From positions 1 to 17,987 of the forward strand of contig CAYQCL010000041.1 in NCBI GenBank assembly GCA_964416065.1: DNA of 17,987 bases, written 5' to 3'. The DNA comes from Limiplasma sp964416065. GTDB taxonomy: Bacteria > Bacillota > Clostridia > Christensenellales > Aristaeellaceae. A program made the position numbers and the translations under genes. Positions 1 to 6,179 of this stretch are shown piece by piece (position 1 is the first letter of the stretch; every line of letters starts with the position of its first letter). Under the pieces are notes generated by a model, which was not told where the DNA came from, made no database searches, and worked only from the letters and a program-made list of their open reading frames with translations.

Positions 1-236
1 AAACAGAAGCTGACCGCAGGATAAAGAAAAAGGACACCTCTCAGAATATCTCCAAGAAGTGCCCATATCGGCTTATTCAAACCTTTTGCTTATTCGGCTG
101 AAATTCGTCACGCTTCATAATCATGCGTGATACTCCAAAAATTTGCTGTCAAATTGCTGTCAAACCGCAGGTGACATCATCCGCAAACACAATATATAGT
201 TGTTATCTTCGTATTCACTGTACTATATATAGTGTT
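1..236. other. Gene-free left edge, AT-richer than the rest
   Basis: I recognise no complete gene here. The stretch is visibly AT-richer than the neighbouring genes. It holds a perfect tandem 11-bp duplication (143-164) and a long AT-rich inverted repeat touching the lysS stop codon (185-237). A 15-codon minus-strand frame (77-124) has a GGAG 8 nt before its ATG, but nothing else supports it. A plus-strand frame is open from the window edge to position 104 and could be the tail of an upstream gene; its residues match nothing I know. Confidence 0.5.
143..164. repeat. Perfect tandem 11-bp duplication
   Basis: TTGCTGTCAAA occurs twice back to back (143-153 and 154-164). Read on the minus strand, each copy contains TTGACAGC, which resembles a -35 hexamer, but no good -10 follows at 16-18 nt. 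Its role is unknown. It may be debris of an insertion downstream of lysS or a simple slippage duplication. Confidence 0.8.
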
Positions 237-237
237 T
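185..237. terminator. AT-rich stem-loop at the lysS stop codon
   Basis: Positions 185-200 pair with 222-237 over 16 bp with one mismatch (191/231), leaving a 21-nt loop. The right arm overlaps the first base of the lysS stop codon triplet (237-239). On the plus strand the stem is followed by TTATTTG and on the minus strand by TTTGCGG, so neither side has a strong U-tract. It could be a weak bidirectional terminator for lysS and for a gene to the left, or an mRNA 3'-end stabilising hairpin. The inverted repeat is directly visible; the function is inferred. Confidence 0.5.
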
Positions 238-1739
238 TATTTGTCGAGTGTTTTCATCGTCGGGAACAAAAGCACGTCCCTGATGGAGTCGTTATTCGTC
301 AGGAGCATGACCATACGATCAATGCCAATGCCCAATCCGCCGGTGGGCGGCATGCCATATTCCAACGCATTGACATAATCCTCGTCCACCTGCGCGGTCA
401 TGATGCCCTGCGCGTGACGCAGCTTCACCTGATCCTCAAAGCGGCGGCGCTGGTCGATGGGATCGTTCAGCTCGCTGAAGGCGTTGCCGAATTCATGGCC
501 ATTGATGAAGAACTCGAAGCGCTCCGTCAGATCGGGATTCTCGGGCTTGCGCTTGGCCAGGGGCGAAATGTCCACGGGATAGTCGATCACGAAGGTGGGC
601 TGGATGAGCGTGTTCTCGACATATTCGTCAAACAGCGCGGAGAGGCAGTCGCCGCGCTTGGCATCCTTCTCGCAATGCACGTCCATGCGCTTTAAGCACT
701 CGCGCGCCTCTTCGTCGGTCTTCCAATCGGCATAGTCCACGCCGCAGGCGTCCTTTACGGTCTGCGCCATGGTCACGCGGCGCCACGGAGCCTTGAGCTC
801 GATCATCTGGCCCTGATAGGGCACGCAGGTTGAGCCGCAAACCTTCTCGGCCACAGAGGAATACATGTCCTCCACCAGCTCCATGATCTCATGGTAGTCA
901 GCATATGCCTGATATAGCTCAACCGTGGTAAATTCGGGATTATGGGTTGTGTCCATGCCCTCATTGCGGAAGATGCGGCCCAGCTCATAAACGCGGTCAA
1001 AGCCTCCCACAATCAGACGCTTCAAATACAATTCCGTTTCGATGCGCAGGAACATGTCGATATCAAGCGCGTTGTGATGCGTTTTAAAGGTACGCGCGGC
1101 CGCGCCGATCTCCAGCGTGTGAAGAACCGGCGTATCCACCTCCAAAAAGCTGCGGTTGTCCAGAAAGCCGCGCACTGCGTTGATGATCTGGCTGCGCTTG
1201 CGGAAGGTATCGCGCACCTCGGGATTGACGATCATATCCACATAGCGCTGACGGTAGCGCAGATCGGTGTCCCTCAGACCGTGGAATTTCTCTGGCAGCA
1301 CCTTCAGGCTCTTGCAAAGCAGCGTGATCTCGTTCGCGTGTACGCTGACCTCGCCCTTCTGCGTGCGGAACACGGTGCCGCGCACACCGATCACGTCGCC
1401 GATGTCCATGTCCTTAAAGGCGGCATACGCCTCGTCTCCCAGCTCGTCGCGGCGGGCGTAGACCTGCAGATTGCCCTTCGCGTCAAGAATATGCGCGAAG
1501 CTGGCCTTGCCCATCACGCGCTTGGACACCATCCGCCCCGCGACGCTGACCTCTTTGCCCTCCAGCTCGTCGAAGCGTGAAAGGATGTCGGCGCTTTCGT
1601 GAGTCTGGTCGTAATGCGTGATGGTATAGGGATCCTTGCCCGCTTCCACGAGCCTGCGCAGCTTTTCGCGGCGAATCTGCTCCTGCTCGCTGAGCTGGCG
1701 GGAGGCTGTCTGGATCTGCTCTTCCGTATTCTGGGACAT
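237..1739 (-). CDS. lysS: Lysyl-tRNA synthetase, class II
   Basis: This cytoplasmic enzyme charges tRNA-Lys with lysine using ATP. The 500-residue product has the usual bacterial LysRS length and order. An N-terminal OB-fold anticodon-binding domain spans roughly residues 60-150, followed by the class II catalytic domain. Motif 2 is visible as FRNEGMDTTHNPEF (257-270). The glycine-rich motif 3 is GGLGIGIDR (467-475), with the class II arginine at its end. The ATG is preceded by AAAGGAG with 8 nt spacing, which fixes the start. It lies 40 nt downstream of greA on the same strand with no promoter that I can see between them. The greA-lysS order is common in Firmicutes, so co-transcription from the greA promoter is likely. 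The stop is TAA. The product is complete and shows nothing unusual. Confidence 0.97.
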   Translation of the reverse strand: MSQNTEEQIQTASRQLSEQEQIRREKLRRLVEAGKDPYTITHYDQTHESADILSRFDELEGKEVSVAGRMVSKRVMGKASFAHILDAKGNLQVYARRDELGDEAYAAFKDMDIGDVIGVRGTVFRTQKGEVSVHANEITLLCKSLKVLPEKFHGLRDTDLRYRQRYVDMIVNPEVRDTFRKRSQIINAVRGFLDNRSFLEVDTPVLHTLEIGAAARTFKTHHNALDIDMFLRIETELYLKRLIVGGFDRVYELGRIFRNEGMDTTHNPEFTTVELYQAYADYHEIMELVEDMYSSVAEKVCGSTCVPYQGQMIELKAPWRRVTMAQTVKDACGVDYADWKTDEEARECLKRMDVHCEKDAKRGDCLSALFDEYVENTLIQPTFVIDYPVDISPLAKRKPENPDLTERFEFFINGHEFGNAFSELNDPIDQRRRFEDQVKLRHAQGIMTAQVDEDYVNALEYGMPPTGGLGIGIDRMVMLLTNNDSIRDVLLFPTMKTLDK

Positions 1740-1779
1740 GCGAAACGCTCCTTTGTGGATGGTAAAAATAGGGGATCTC

Positions 1780-2262
1780 TTAGCGGCTGATTTCCAGCAC
1801 CTTGAGCTTCATGACGCCTGCGGGCACCTCGACGTCCACGGTCTCGCCGACCTTCTTGCCAAGCAGGGCCGCGCCGATGGGGCTTTCGGAGCTGATCTTC
1901 ATGTTCTTGGGATCCGTCTCGTTCGCGCCGACGATGGTGATGGTCTGCTCGATCTTCATCGACAGGTTCTTGATTTTGACGGTGTTGCCCACGCCGACAA
2001 ATTCGGTGCTGACCTCGTCGTCCTCAACGACGATGCAGTTATGCAGCGTGTTTTCCATCTCGGCGATCTTGGCCTCGATGCGGCTCTGCTCGTTCTTCGC
2101 CTCGTCATACTCGGCGTTCTCGCTCAAATCACCGAAGCCGCGCGCGATCGCGATCTGCTCGGAAATCTCGTTGCGGCGCACGCTGATATAATAGTTGAGC
2201 TCCTTTTCCAGCTTGTCGTATCCTTCGCGGGTGAGAAGCACTTTCTTTTCCTGATCCGCCAT
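1780..2262 (-). CDS. greA: Transcription elongation factor GreA
   Basis: GreA rescues backtracked RNA polymerase by inserting its coiled coil into the secondary channel and stimulating cleavage of the nascent RNA. The 160-residue product has the normal family length. The N-terminal coiled coil (about 1-75) carries the acidic tip motif DLSENAEYDEAK, with D45 and E48 in the catalytic positions. A C-terminal FKBP-like domain (about 84-160) ends in the typical GVMKLKVLEI strand. The start ATG follows AAAGGAGAACC with normal spacing. The gene heads the greA-lysS pair. It has its own perfect consensus promoter (2397-2425) and a leader of roughly 130 nt. That leader contains a stem-loop (2345-2370) and one copy of the 34-nt motif also found before the repeat peptide. 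Confidence 0.97.
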   Translation of the reverse strand: MADQEKKVLLTREGYDKLEKELNYYISVRRNEISEQIAIARGFGDLSENAEYDEAKNEQSRIEAKIAEMENTLHNCIVVEDDEVSTEFVGVGNTVKIKNLSMKIEQTITIVGANETDPKNMKISSESPIGAALLGKKVGETVDVEVPAGVMKLKVLEISR

Positions 2263-2268
2263 GGTATG

Positions 2269-2302
2269 GTTCTCCTTTCAATCGGCCCCGAGGGCCGTTT
2301 CA
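2269..2302 (-). repeat. Leader repeat copy A, upstream of greA
   Basis: This 34-nt segment matches 3856-3889 at 28 positions with no gap. On the minus strand both copies read TGAAACGGCC, six variable bases, GCCGATTGAAAGG, one variable base, GAAC. The last part contains the ribosome binding site of the gene that follows. In this copy the centre forms a 6-bp hairpin, CGGCCC-TCG-GGGCCG. Five of the six mismatches fall in the central hexamer, so the arms are conserved and the core is not. Confidence 0.85.
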
Positions 2303-2344
2303 GCTGTTTCTTCGCGCCTTTCTTTTGGATAAAGAGACAAAGCG

Positions 2345-2370
2345 GCATCGTTCGCCGCAGCAAACGATGC
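2345..2370 (-). other. Stem-loop in the greA 5' leader
   Basis: An 8-bp perfect inverted repeat (2345-2352 with 2363-2370, GCATCGTT / AACGATGC) has a 10-nt loop. It lies about 20-45 nt after the predicted greA transcription start. No U-run follows on the minus strand, so it is not a classical terminator. A role in mRNA stability or leader folding is possible but unproven. Confidence 0.5.
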
Positions 2371-2396
2371 GCTCGTAAATACAAAGGCACTCACGT

Positions 2397-2425
2397 ATTA
2401 TATCCGCCCAGAAGCCGGTTGTCAA
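2397..2425 (-). promoter_or_regulatory. Perfect sigma-70 consensus promoter of greA-lysS
   Basis: On the minus strand TTGACA (2420-2425) and TATAAT (2397-2402) are separated by exactly 17 nt, a full match to the sigma-A consensus. Transcription should start near 2390 and give a leader of about 130 nt before greA. The bases around the -35 (GGCATTGA) recur at the promoter of the repeat peptide. Confidence 0.9.
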
Positions 2426-2474
2426 TGCCTGGATGGAAATGGAATGGATATCGCCCGTCAGGAGCAAAAGCCTA

Positions 2475-3497
2475 TTATTTGGAATCTTCGCACGCGCAAC
2501 GGGGCGATTCATACAGCTTTCCGCAGGAAAAGTAATTGTAGGATCTGCATCCCCCCGCACACCTGCTCCCATAACGGCATCGGGCGCATTTGCCGGTCAA
2601 TGCCGTTGGGGTAAACCGACGGTTATAGGCAAACGCCCCGGGATCGTTCCAGATATCACGGAGAGTTCGTTCCCTCAGGTTTCCTTCAATAAAGAAATCG
2701 TCATACATGGACTCGCAGCCCCGCACATTCCCCACGCTGTCAATACCAATGCCGCTCAGTCCGGCCCGACAGCCCAAAAAGGGCGTTCCGACATTCCCTC
2801 TCAGGCGCTCCTCCGCTTCCGTATAATATCCGATGTTATCCGCGGCCCCGATTGCGAAGCAGGATTGTTCAAGATGCTCTTGAATAAACCGGATGACCTC
2901 TCCGAACTCAATGTCCGTTGAGAAGGAGGCGGCGTTTCCCATCGGCGAGCACGCCTGTAACTGTCAGGCGAACAGCTTCTTGTCCTTGAGCACCTCATAC
3001 ATCTCGTCTAGGAAGGGAACGTTTTGGCTGCTCAGCGTGCTGATAACGGAGACGGGAACGCCGTTTTCCGTCAGCGTGTCGATGGCGCGAAGCGCCCTCG
3101 CGAAGCTGCCCTTCTGACGAAACGCGTCATGGATTTGTTCCGGCCCATCCAGGGAAATCGCCACGGATTCCACGTTGAGCCTTTTGATCTTCTGTATCAG
3201 CGTTTCGGAAAAGAGAAACCCGTTTGTGATGAGCGCGACCTTTACGCCCCGAGACGTTAAGGCCTGCACGATGACGGGCCAGTCGGGACGCATAAACACC
3301 TCTCCGCCGATCATGGACACCCTTTGGCAACCCATCTCCGCCAGCTGCCGCGCCACATCGAGGCATTCGTCCATCGTCAGTTCATTCGCCCTGGCCGTCC
3401 CCGCCCGGGAGCCGCAATAGCTGCATTGAAAGCAGCAGGCCAGCGTAATCTCCCACACGCAGGATCTGAGCCGAAATTCGATGGTTTCTTGTCGCAT
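2475..3497 (-). pseudogene. Radical SAM/SPASM peptide maturase interrupted by one TGA
   Basis: The frame encodes about 340 residues with one in-frame TGA at codon 178 (2964-2966). Before it lies a radical SAM core with C21-x3-C25-x2-C28 for the 4Fe-4S cluster and a GGE motif. After it, in the same frame, lies a full SPASM domain with the spacings G-x4-C and C-x2-C-x5-C-x3-C. Such SPASM enzymes commonly modify ribosomal peptides. The TGA is followed by QLQ and then PMGNAA; in relatives as I remember them this strand starts with Trp, so TGG to TGA is the simplest explanation. The ATG is 2 nt after the stop of the repeat-peptide gene, which suggests coupled translation. Without readthrough the product is a 177-residue core lacking the auxiliary-cluster domain. 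A downstream ATG at 2942 could start the SPASM half alone. A sequencing error or programmed recoding cannot be excluded. Confidence 0.8.
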
Positions 3498-3499
3498 CC

Positions 3500-3850
3500 T
3501 TACTTTTTCCTTTTGAAGAGTCTGGATAAAAGGCTCCCGTTCTTTTTCGGCTTTTTATTCCGATCGCCCATCATTTCAGGCCCCGCGTACACGCAGGCGA
3601 AAGGAGCCTCCGCCTCACGCCGTCCTTCGTCCGAAGCATGCGTGAATGGATATTGCGCGGAATGGAAATTCGGTTTTTCATTCCTTTCGTCCATGCTTTC
3701 GGGCGGCGCGGCGTACACGCAACCAAACGAAGGCTCCTTTTCGCCTTCATCTGAGGCATGCACGAATGGGTATTGGGCGTCGTTCAAAGACGCTTTGTTT
3801 TTTTCCTCATTGAGCTGTTTGTAAACGCCATTTTGGACGACATATTTCAT
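3500..3850 (-). CDS. Two-repeat peptide, probable RiPP precursor for the adjacent radical SAM enzyme
   Basis: I do not recognise a named family. The 116-residue product has a short N-terminal segment (1-24), two homologous units (25-63 and 65-104) and a basic tail ending SRLFKRKK. Each unit contains AQYPF[VT]HASDEG (25-36, 65-76), then F[GA]CVYA[AG]P (42-49, 84-91), then [ED]RN[EK]KP. The only cysteines, C44 and C86, fall at the same place in each unit. This is the layout of a multi-core precursor. It sits directly upstream of a SPASM radical SAM gene, 2 nt apart, which supports a maturase-substrate pair. I chose the ATG at 3850 because AAAGGGG precedes it by 8 nt; an upstream TTG at 3868 overlaps that ribosome binding site. 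It has its own promoter (3948-3976). Modification chemistry, cleavage and export are unknown; no protease or transporter gene is adjacent. Confidence 0.75.
   Translation of the reverse strand: MKYVVQNGVYKQLNEEKNKASLNDAQYPFVHASDEGEKEPSFGCVYAAPPESMDERNEKPNFHSAQYPFTHASDEGRREAEAPFACVYAGPEMMGDRNKKPKKNGSLLSRLFKRKK
3539..3778 (-). repeat. Internal two-unit repeat in the peptide gene
   Basis: Units at 3662-3778 and 3539-3658 encode the two homologous segments of the peptide, offset by about 40 residues. Similarity is visible in the DNA too, for instance GCATGCGTGAATGGATATTG versus GCATGCACGAATGGGTATTG on the plus strand. That points to internal duplication rather than convergence. Confidence 0.85.
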
Positions 3851-3855
3851 TCTTC

Positions 3856-3889
3856 GTTCCCCTTTCAATCGGCGTAAATGGCCGTTTCA
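3856..3889 (-). repeat. Leader repeat copy B, upstream of the repeat peptide
   Basis: This is the second copy of the 34-nt leader motif (see 2269-2302) and it ends at the ribosome binding site of the peptide gene. The central hexamer differs from copy A, so the hairpin here is shorter, CGGC-N7-GCCG. The two copies bracket the peptide/radical SAM cassette as direct repeats about 1.55 kb apart. Confidence 0.85.
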
Positions 3890-3947
3890 ACGGTTTGATC
3901 AATCAGTTGTTCGGTCGGCGCATTCGGCACGCTGACGAGGCACGTTC

Positions 3948-3976
3948 AGTATACCTGTTTAAGGAATAATTATCAA
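3948..3976 (-). promoter_or_regulatory. Sigma-70 promoter of the peptide/radical SAM cassette
   Basis: On the minus strand TTGATA (3971-3976) and TATACT (3948-3953) are 17 nt apart, each one base from consensus. The predicted start near 3940 gives a leader of about 90 nt containing leader repeat copy B. The context GGCATTGA at the -35 matches that of the greA promoter. Confidence 0.75.
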
Positions 3977-4013
3977 TGCCCAGGCAAATGAGGACGCCGC
4001 GTATCGCACCTCC

Positions 4014-5414
4014 TCACCGCACACGGACGGGAAACACGGCCGCTCCGTCGTCGGAAAAATAGCTCAGCGATATGACGTCCGGCAGTTGATCCTCCGTCAG
4101 GCCATAATAGATCATTTCAGCCCGCGAATAGTGCGCGCCGTCCTCCTCCGTTTCGATCGTCACCACGCCCTCCGGCCAGGGCGTTTCAAGCTTCTCCTCT
4201 TCGCCGTCCGTCAGCCGAAAGTCGCCCAAGAGGTAGAGGGCCTCGCCGTCGTCCTGCCAAAAATCAAGCGTGAGATATAGCCCCAGCGGGGAGATGCACG
4301 CCTTTGCATACCTGGCCGTCCAATTGTTGAAGCGATATTCCGCCTCCGTTTCAAGCGTGCGCAGGCTCGCCGCTCCCTCGGCCATATCCAGGTCAAACGC
4401 AGCCGTGATCTCCGTTCGGGTGAAGCCGTTGTCGAGCATAACGTCACGCCCCTCACGCTCCATTCGCGCCACCCACATAACGTCCGTTTCATCCTCGTCA
4501 TCCGCCATGACAAACCCCTCTCCCTCAGGGATGACCAGATAGCCCTCCTCAAACTTCCGCTTTGCCAGTTCAGGATCGTATTCCTCCATTTGATAAATCT
4601 CTTGGGTCGGATGATACGCGCCCACGATCATTTCCACATGCAGCACGCCGTCCCCCTTCACCTCGTCCGGCAGCGCGACCTTCTCCCCGTCCCGCATCCA
4701 GCCGTCTTGGCTGAAAGCCCCGGGCAGCCATTCGTTGTCAAAGCCGTCCGTTCCGTCCGTCCACACGCGCGCGCCGTTTACGGTAAAGCTGTCCACGATC
4801 AGAAACACGGGGCTGTCCGGCCGATTGTTGTGGATCGTCCAGTCCAGCGCCAGCGTGTCCCCGTCGGTCATGGCGCTGCTGATCGTGAGCGTCGTCTGTC
4901 CGTCCGTCGCCTCGACGTTCACCGTCTGCATCAGCCCATCCGACGCGTTTGTGCGGCTTCTAAACAGAAAGTCCAGCACGTTCCAATCCGTCGCCGCCCC
5001 CAGCGCTCCCATCACGGCCAGCGCCAGAAGCAGCATAAAGACCAGCCCAACCGTCAGCCTCTTTTTCACTAAACGCTCCTCCTTTTCTCGCGGCAGAGAG
5101 TGGATCAGAAGCGTCATTCTCTCCTGAAACGCCCCGTCCGGCGGCGCGTAGGGCGTCTCCGGCACGCTCTCCACCGACAGGACGCGCATGCGATAGCGCT
5201 GAACGTTGCGACACTCGTTGATGAGGATGCGCATCAGCCACGCCCGTTCCGCGCCTCTTCGCGCACGGCCTCGCGCGGCCCACGCGTTGAGAAGCGCCTG
5301 CTGCACCGCGTCCTGCGCGTCGGCCTGACGGCGAAGGATGCTCATCGCCACGCGGTACATCGCCGGCATGCTTTCTTCCATCAGGCGCGCAAAGGCGGCA
5401 TCGTCCAAGGGCAT
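4014..5414 (-). CDS. ECF sigma region 2 fused to a DUF4179-type transmembrane anti-sigma-like protein
   Basis: The 466-residue product joins parts usually encoded by two adjacent genes. Residues about 6-75 are an ECF sigma region 2, with DAQDAVQQALLNAW and the W-L-x-x-I-x-x-N motif (WLMRILINECRN). There is no region 4, the part that reads the -35 element. From about residue 94 the sequence reads like the short cytoplasmic start of a DUF4179 protein (AFQERMTLLIHSLP). One membrane segment (about 121-141) and a roughly 320-residue outer domain follow, with the beta-rich character of DUF4179/DUF5643 proteins. A deletion that removed region 4 and joined the two genes in frame would explain this. 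A membrane-tethered regulator is the alternative. AAGGAG precedes the ATG closely. An ECF-like promoter lies upstream. The open frame is certain; domain names are from memory of the families. Confidence 0.75.
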   Translation of the reverse strand: MPLDDAAFARLMEESMPAMYRVAMSILRRQADAQDAVQQALLNAWAARGRARRGAERAWLMRILINECRNVQRYRMRVLSVESVPETPYAPPDGAFQERMTLLIHSLPREKEERLVKKRLTVGLVFMLLLALAVMGALGAATDWNVLDFLFRSRTNASDGLMQTVNVEATDGQTTLTISSAMTDGDTLALDWTIHNNRPDSPVFLIVDSFTVNGARVWTDGTDGFDNEWLPGAFSQDGWMRDGEKVALPDEVKGDGVLHVEMIVGAYHPTQEIYQMEEYDPELAKRKFEEGYLVIPEGEGFVMADDEDETDVMWVARMEREGRDVMLDNGFTRTEITAAFDLDMAEGAASLRTLETEAEYRFNNWTARYAKACISPLGLYLTLDFWQDDGEALYLLGDFRLTDGEEEKLETPWPEGVVTIETEEDGAHYSRAEMIYYGLTEDQLPDVISLSYFSDDGAAVFPVRVR

Positions 5415-5449
5415 TCTCTCCTTCCGTAGTTTTAAAGGCCTTCATATGG

Positions 5450-5478
5450 GAAACGGAGGAAAACGGCGAAAAGTTGCA
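5450..5478 (-). promoter_or_regulatory. Possible ECF-type promoter of the sigma/DUF4179 fusion gene
   Basis: On the minus strand TGCAAC (5473-5478) is followed after 17 nt by CGTTTC (5450-5455). A GCAAC-type -35 with a CGT-type -10 is typical of ECF sigma promoters that control their own sigma/anti-sigma operon. No sigma-A promoter is evident in this short gap. If correct, another sigma factor must read it, because the encoded protein lacks region 4. Confidence 0.4.
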
Positions 5479-5487
5479 CGGGCAGCT

Positions 5488-5530
5488 AAAAAAACTGCCC
5501 TGCCAGGCTTTTCGCTTTGCCCGGCAGGGC
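5488..5530 (-). terminator. Rho-independent terminator of the NUDIX gene
   Basis: On the minus strand a GC-rich stem (5523-5530 with 5497-5504, extended inward by three more pairs after one mismatch) is followed by AG and a run of seven T (5488-5494). It lies just after the NUDIX stop codon and before the sigma/DUF4179 gene, separating the two transcripts. Confidence 0.9.
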
Positions 5531-5533
5531 GCT

Positions 5534-6094
5534 TCAGCGCGCGCGCACCTTCCGATTGAGCTTTTCATATACGCGGCGGGAAAACCATGGTTCGCTGCTG
5601 GCGGCCACGGCCTCGTCCAACGGAAACCATTTGACGCCGCTGTTTTCGTCCGGCTTGACGCGGAGCGGTTCGTTTTCGTCCGCCTCCAGCAGATAGGTCA
5701 CGTTCAGATGCAGGTGCGACGAAACATATTCCCCGCGCTTTTCGTGGCCGTCCACGGTCAGAACCTCCACGCTGAAAATGTCCTCCGTAACCGGACGCAC
5801 CCCTCGCAGGCCGCTCTCCTCCCTCGCCTCGTGCAGCGCGACGGACAGCAGATCGCTCTCGCCGTCCGCATGCCCTCCCAGCCAAGACCAGGATTGATAG
5901 AGATTATGATATACCATCAGCACTTTGCTCCGTTCTTCGTTTACAATCCAGGCGGACGCCGTGAAATGCGCCAGCCGGTTTTGGCGCGAGAAAAAGTCGG
6001 GCTCATTTTTCAGGCAATAGAGGAGAAGCTCGCGGTCGCGCGCCTCCTGCTCGTTACAGGGAATAAAGCGCTCCAATTCGTGTTGCAGGCCCAT
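5534..6094 (-). CDS. NUDIX hydrolase
   Basis: NUDIX enzymes cleave nucleoside diphosphate-linked substrates using a divalent metal held by the Nudix helix; the substrate here cannot be told. The 186-residue product has a Nudix box at about 73-96, GGHADG... followed by HEAREESGL, with E89, E92 and E93 in the metal-binding helix. The usual Arg of the RE pair is His88, and the family glutamate two residues after the DG is one position early. This GGHADGE-type box occurs in a known branch of the family, so I expect it to be active. I chose the ATG at 6094 because AAAGGA lies 8 nt before it; an ATG at 6100 is only 2 nt from that site. The gene is monocistronic, divergent from the acyltransferase, and ends at a clear terminator. 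Confidence 0.85.
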   Translation of the reverse strand: MGLQHELERFIPCNEQEARDRELLLYCLKNEPDFFSRQNRLAHFTASAWIVNEERSKVLMVYHNLYQSWSWLGGHADGESDLLSVALHEAREESGLRGVRPVTEDIFSVEVLTVDGHEKRGEYVSSHLHLNVTYLLEADENEPLRVKPDENSGVKWFPLDEAVAASSEPWFSRRVYEKLNRKVRAR

Positions 6095-6121
6095 GGACAT
6101 CTTCCTTTCTTCATCGTCGCT

Positions 6122-6154
6122 TTGTATTATAGCGATTTTTATGATAAAATGAAA
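6122..6154. promoter_or_regulatory. Overlapping divergent promoters (NUDIX gene and acyltransferase)
   Basis: Plus strand: TTGTAT (6122-6127), 17 nt, TAAAAT (6145-6150), directed at the acyltransferase. Minus strand: TTTCAT (plus 6149-6154), 17 nt, TATAAT (plus 6126-6131), directed at the NUDIX gene. Each -10 overlaps or abuts the -35 of the other, so one RNA polymerase should exclude the other. Confidence 0.7.
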
Positions 6155-6179
6155 CCTGTTTTGAAAGGGAGGCGGACGC

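Noticed and set aside
77..124. 15-codon minus-strand frame with a GGAG before its ATG
   Set aside because: Ribosome binding site spacing is good, but there is no promoter, no recognisable peptide and no conservation evidence.
108..176. Possible C-terminal remnant of a phage-type integrase on the minus strand
   Set aside because: A 23-codon frame contains FDSNLTANF, which is vaguely like integrase tails, but it is too short, has no catalytic motif and begins right after a stop.
2263..2396. T-box or other riboswitch in the greA-lysS leader
   Set aside because: The leader is short and has no T-box consensus or terminator/antiterminator pair; only simple stem-loops are visible.
2943..2966. Selenocysteine at the in-frame TGA of the radical SAM gene
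   Set aside because: A 4-bp stem (GGCG-TGCT-CGCC) follows the TGA, but it is too short for a convincing SECIS element. The position looks like a conserved Trp rather than Cys/Sec. Kept only as a remote alternative.
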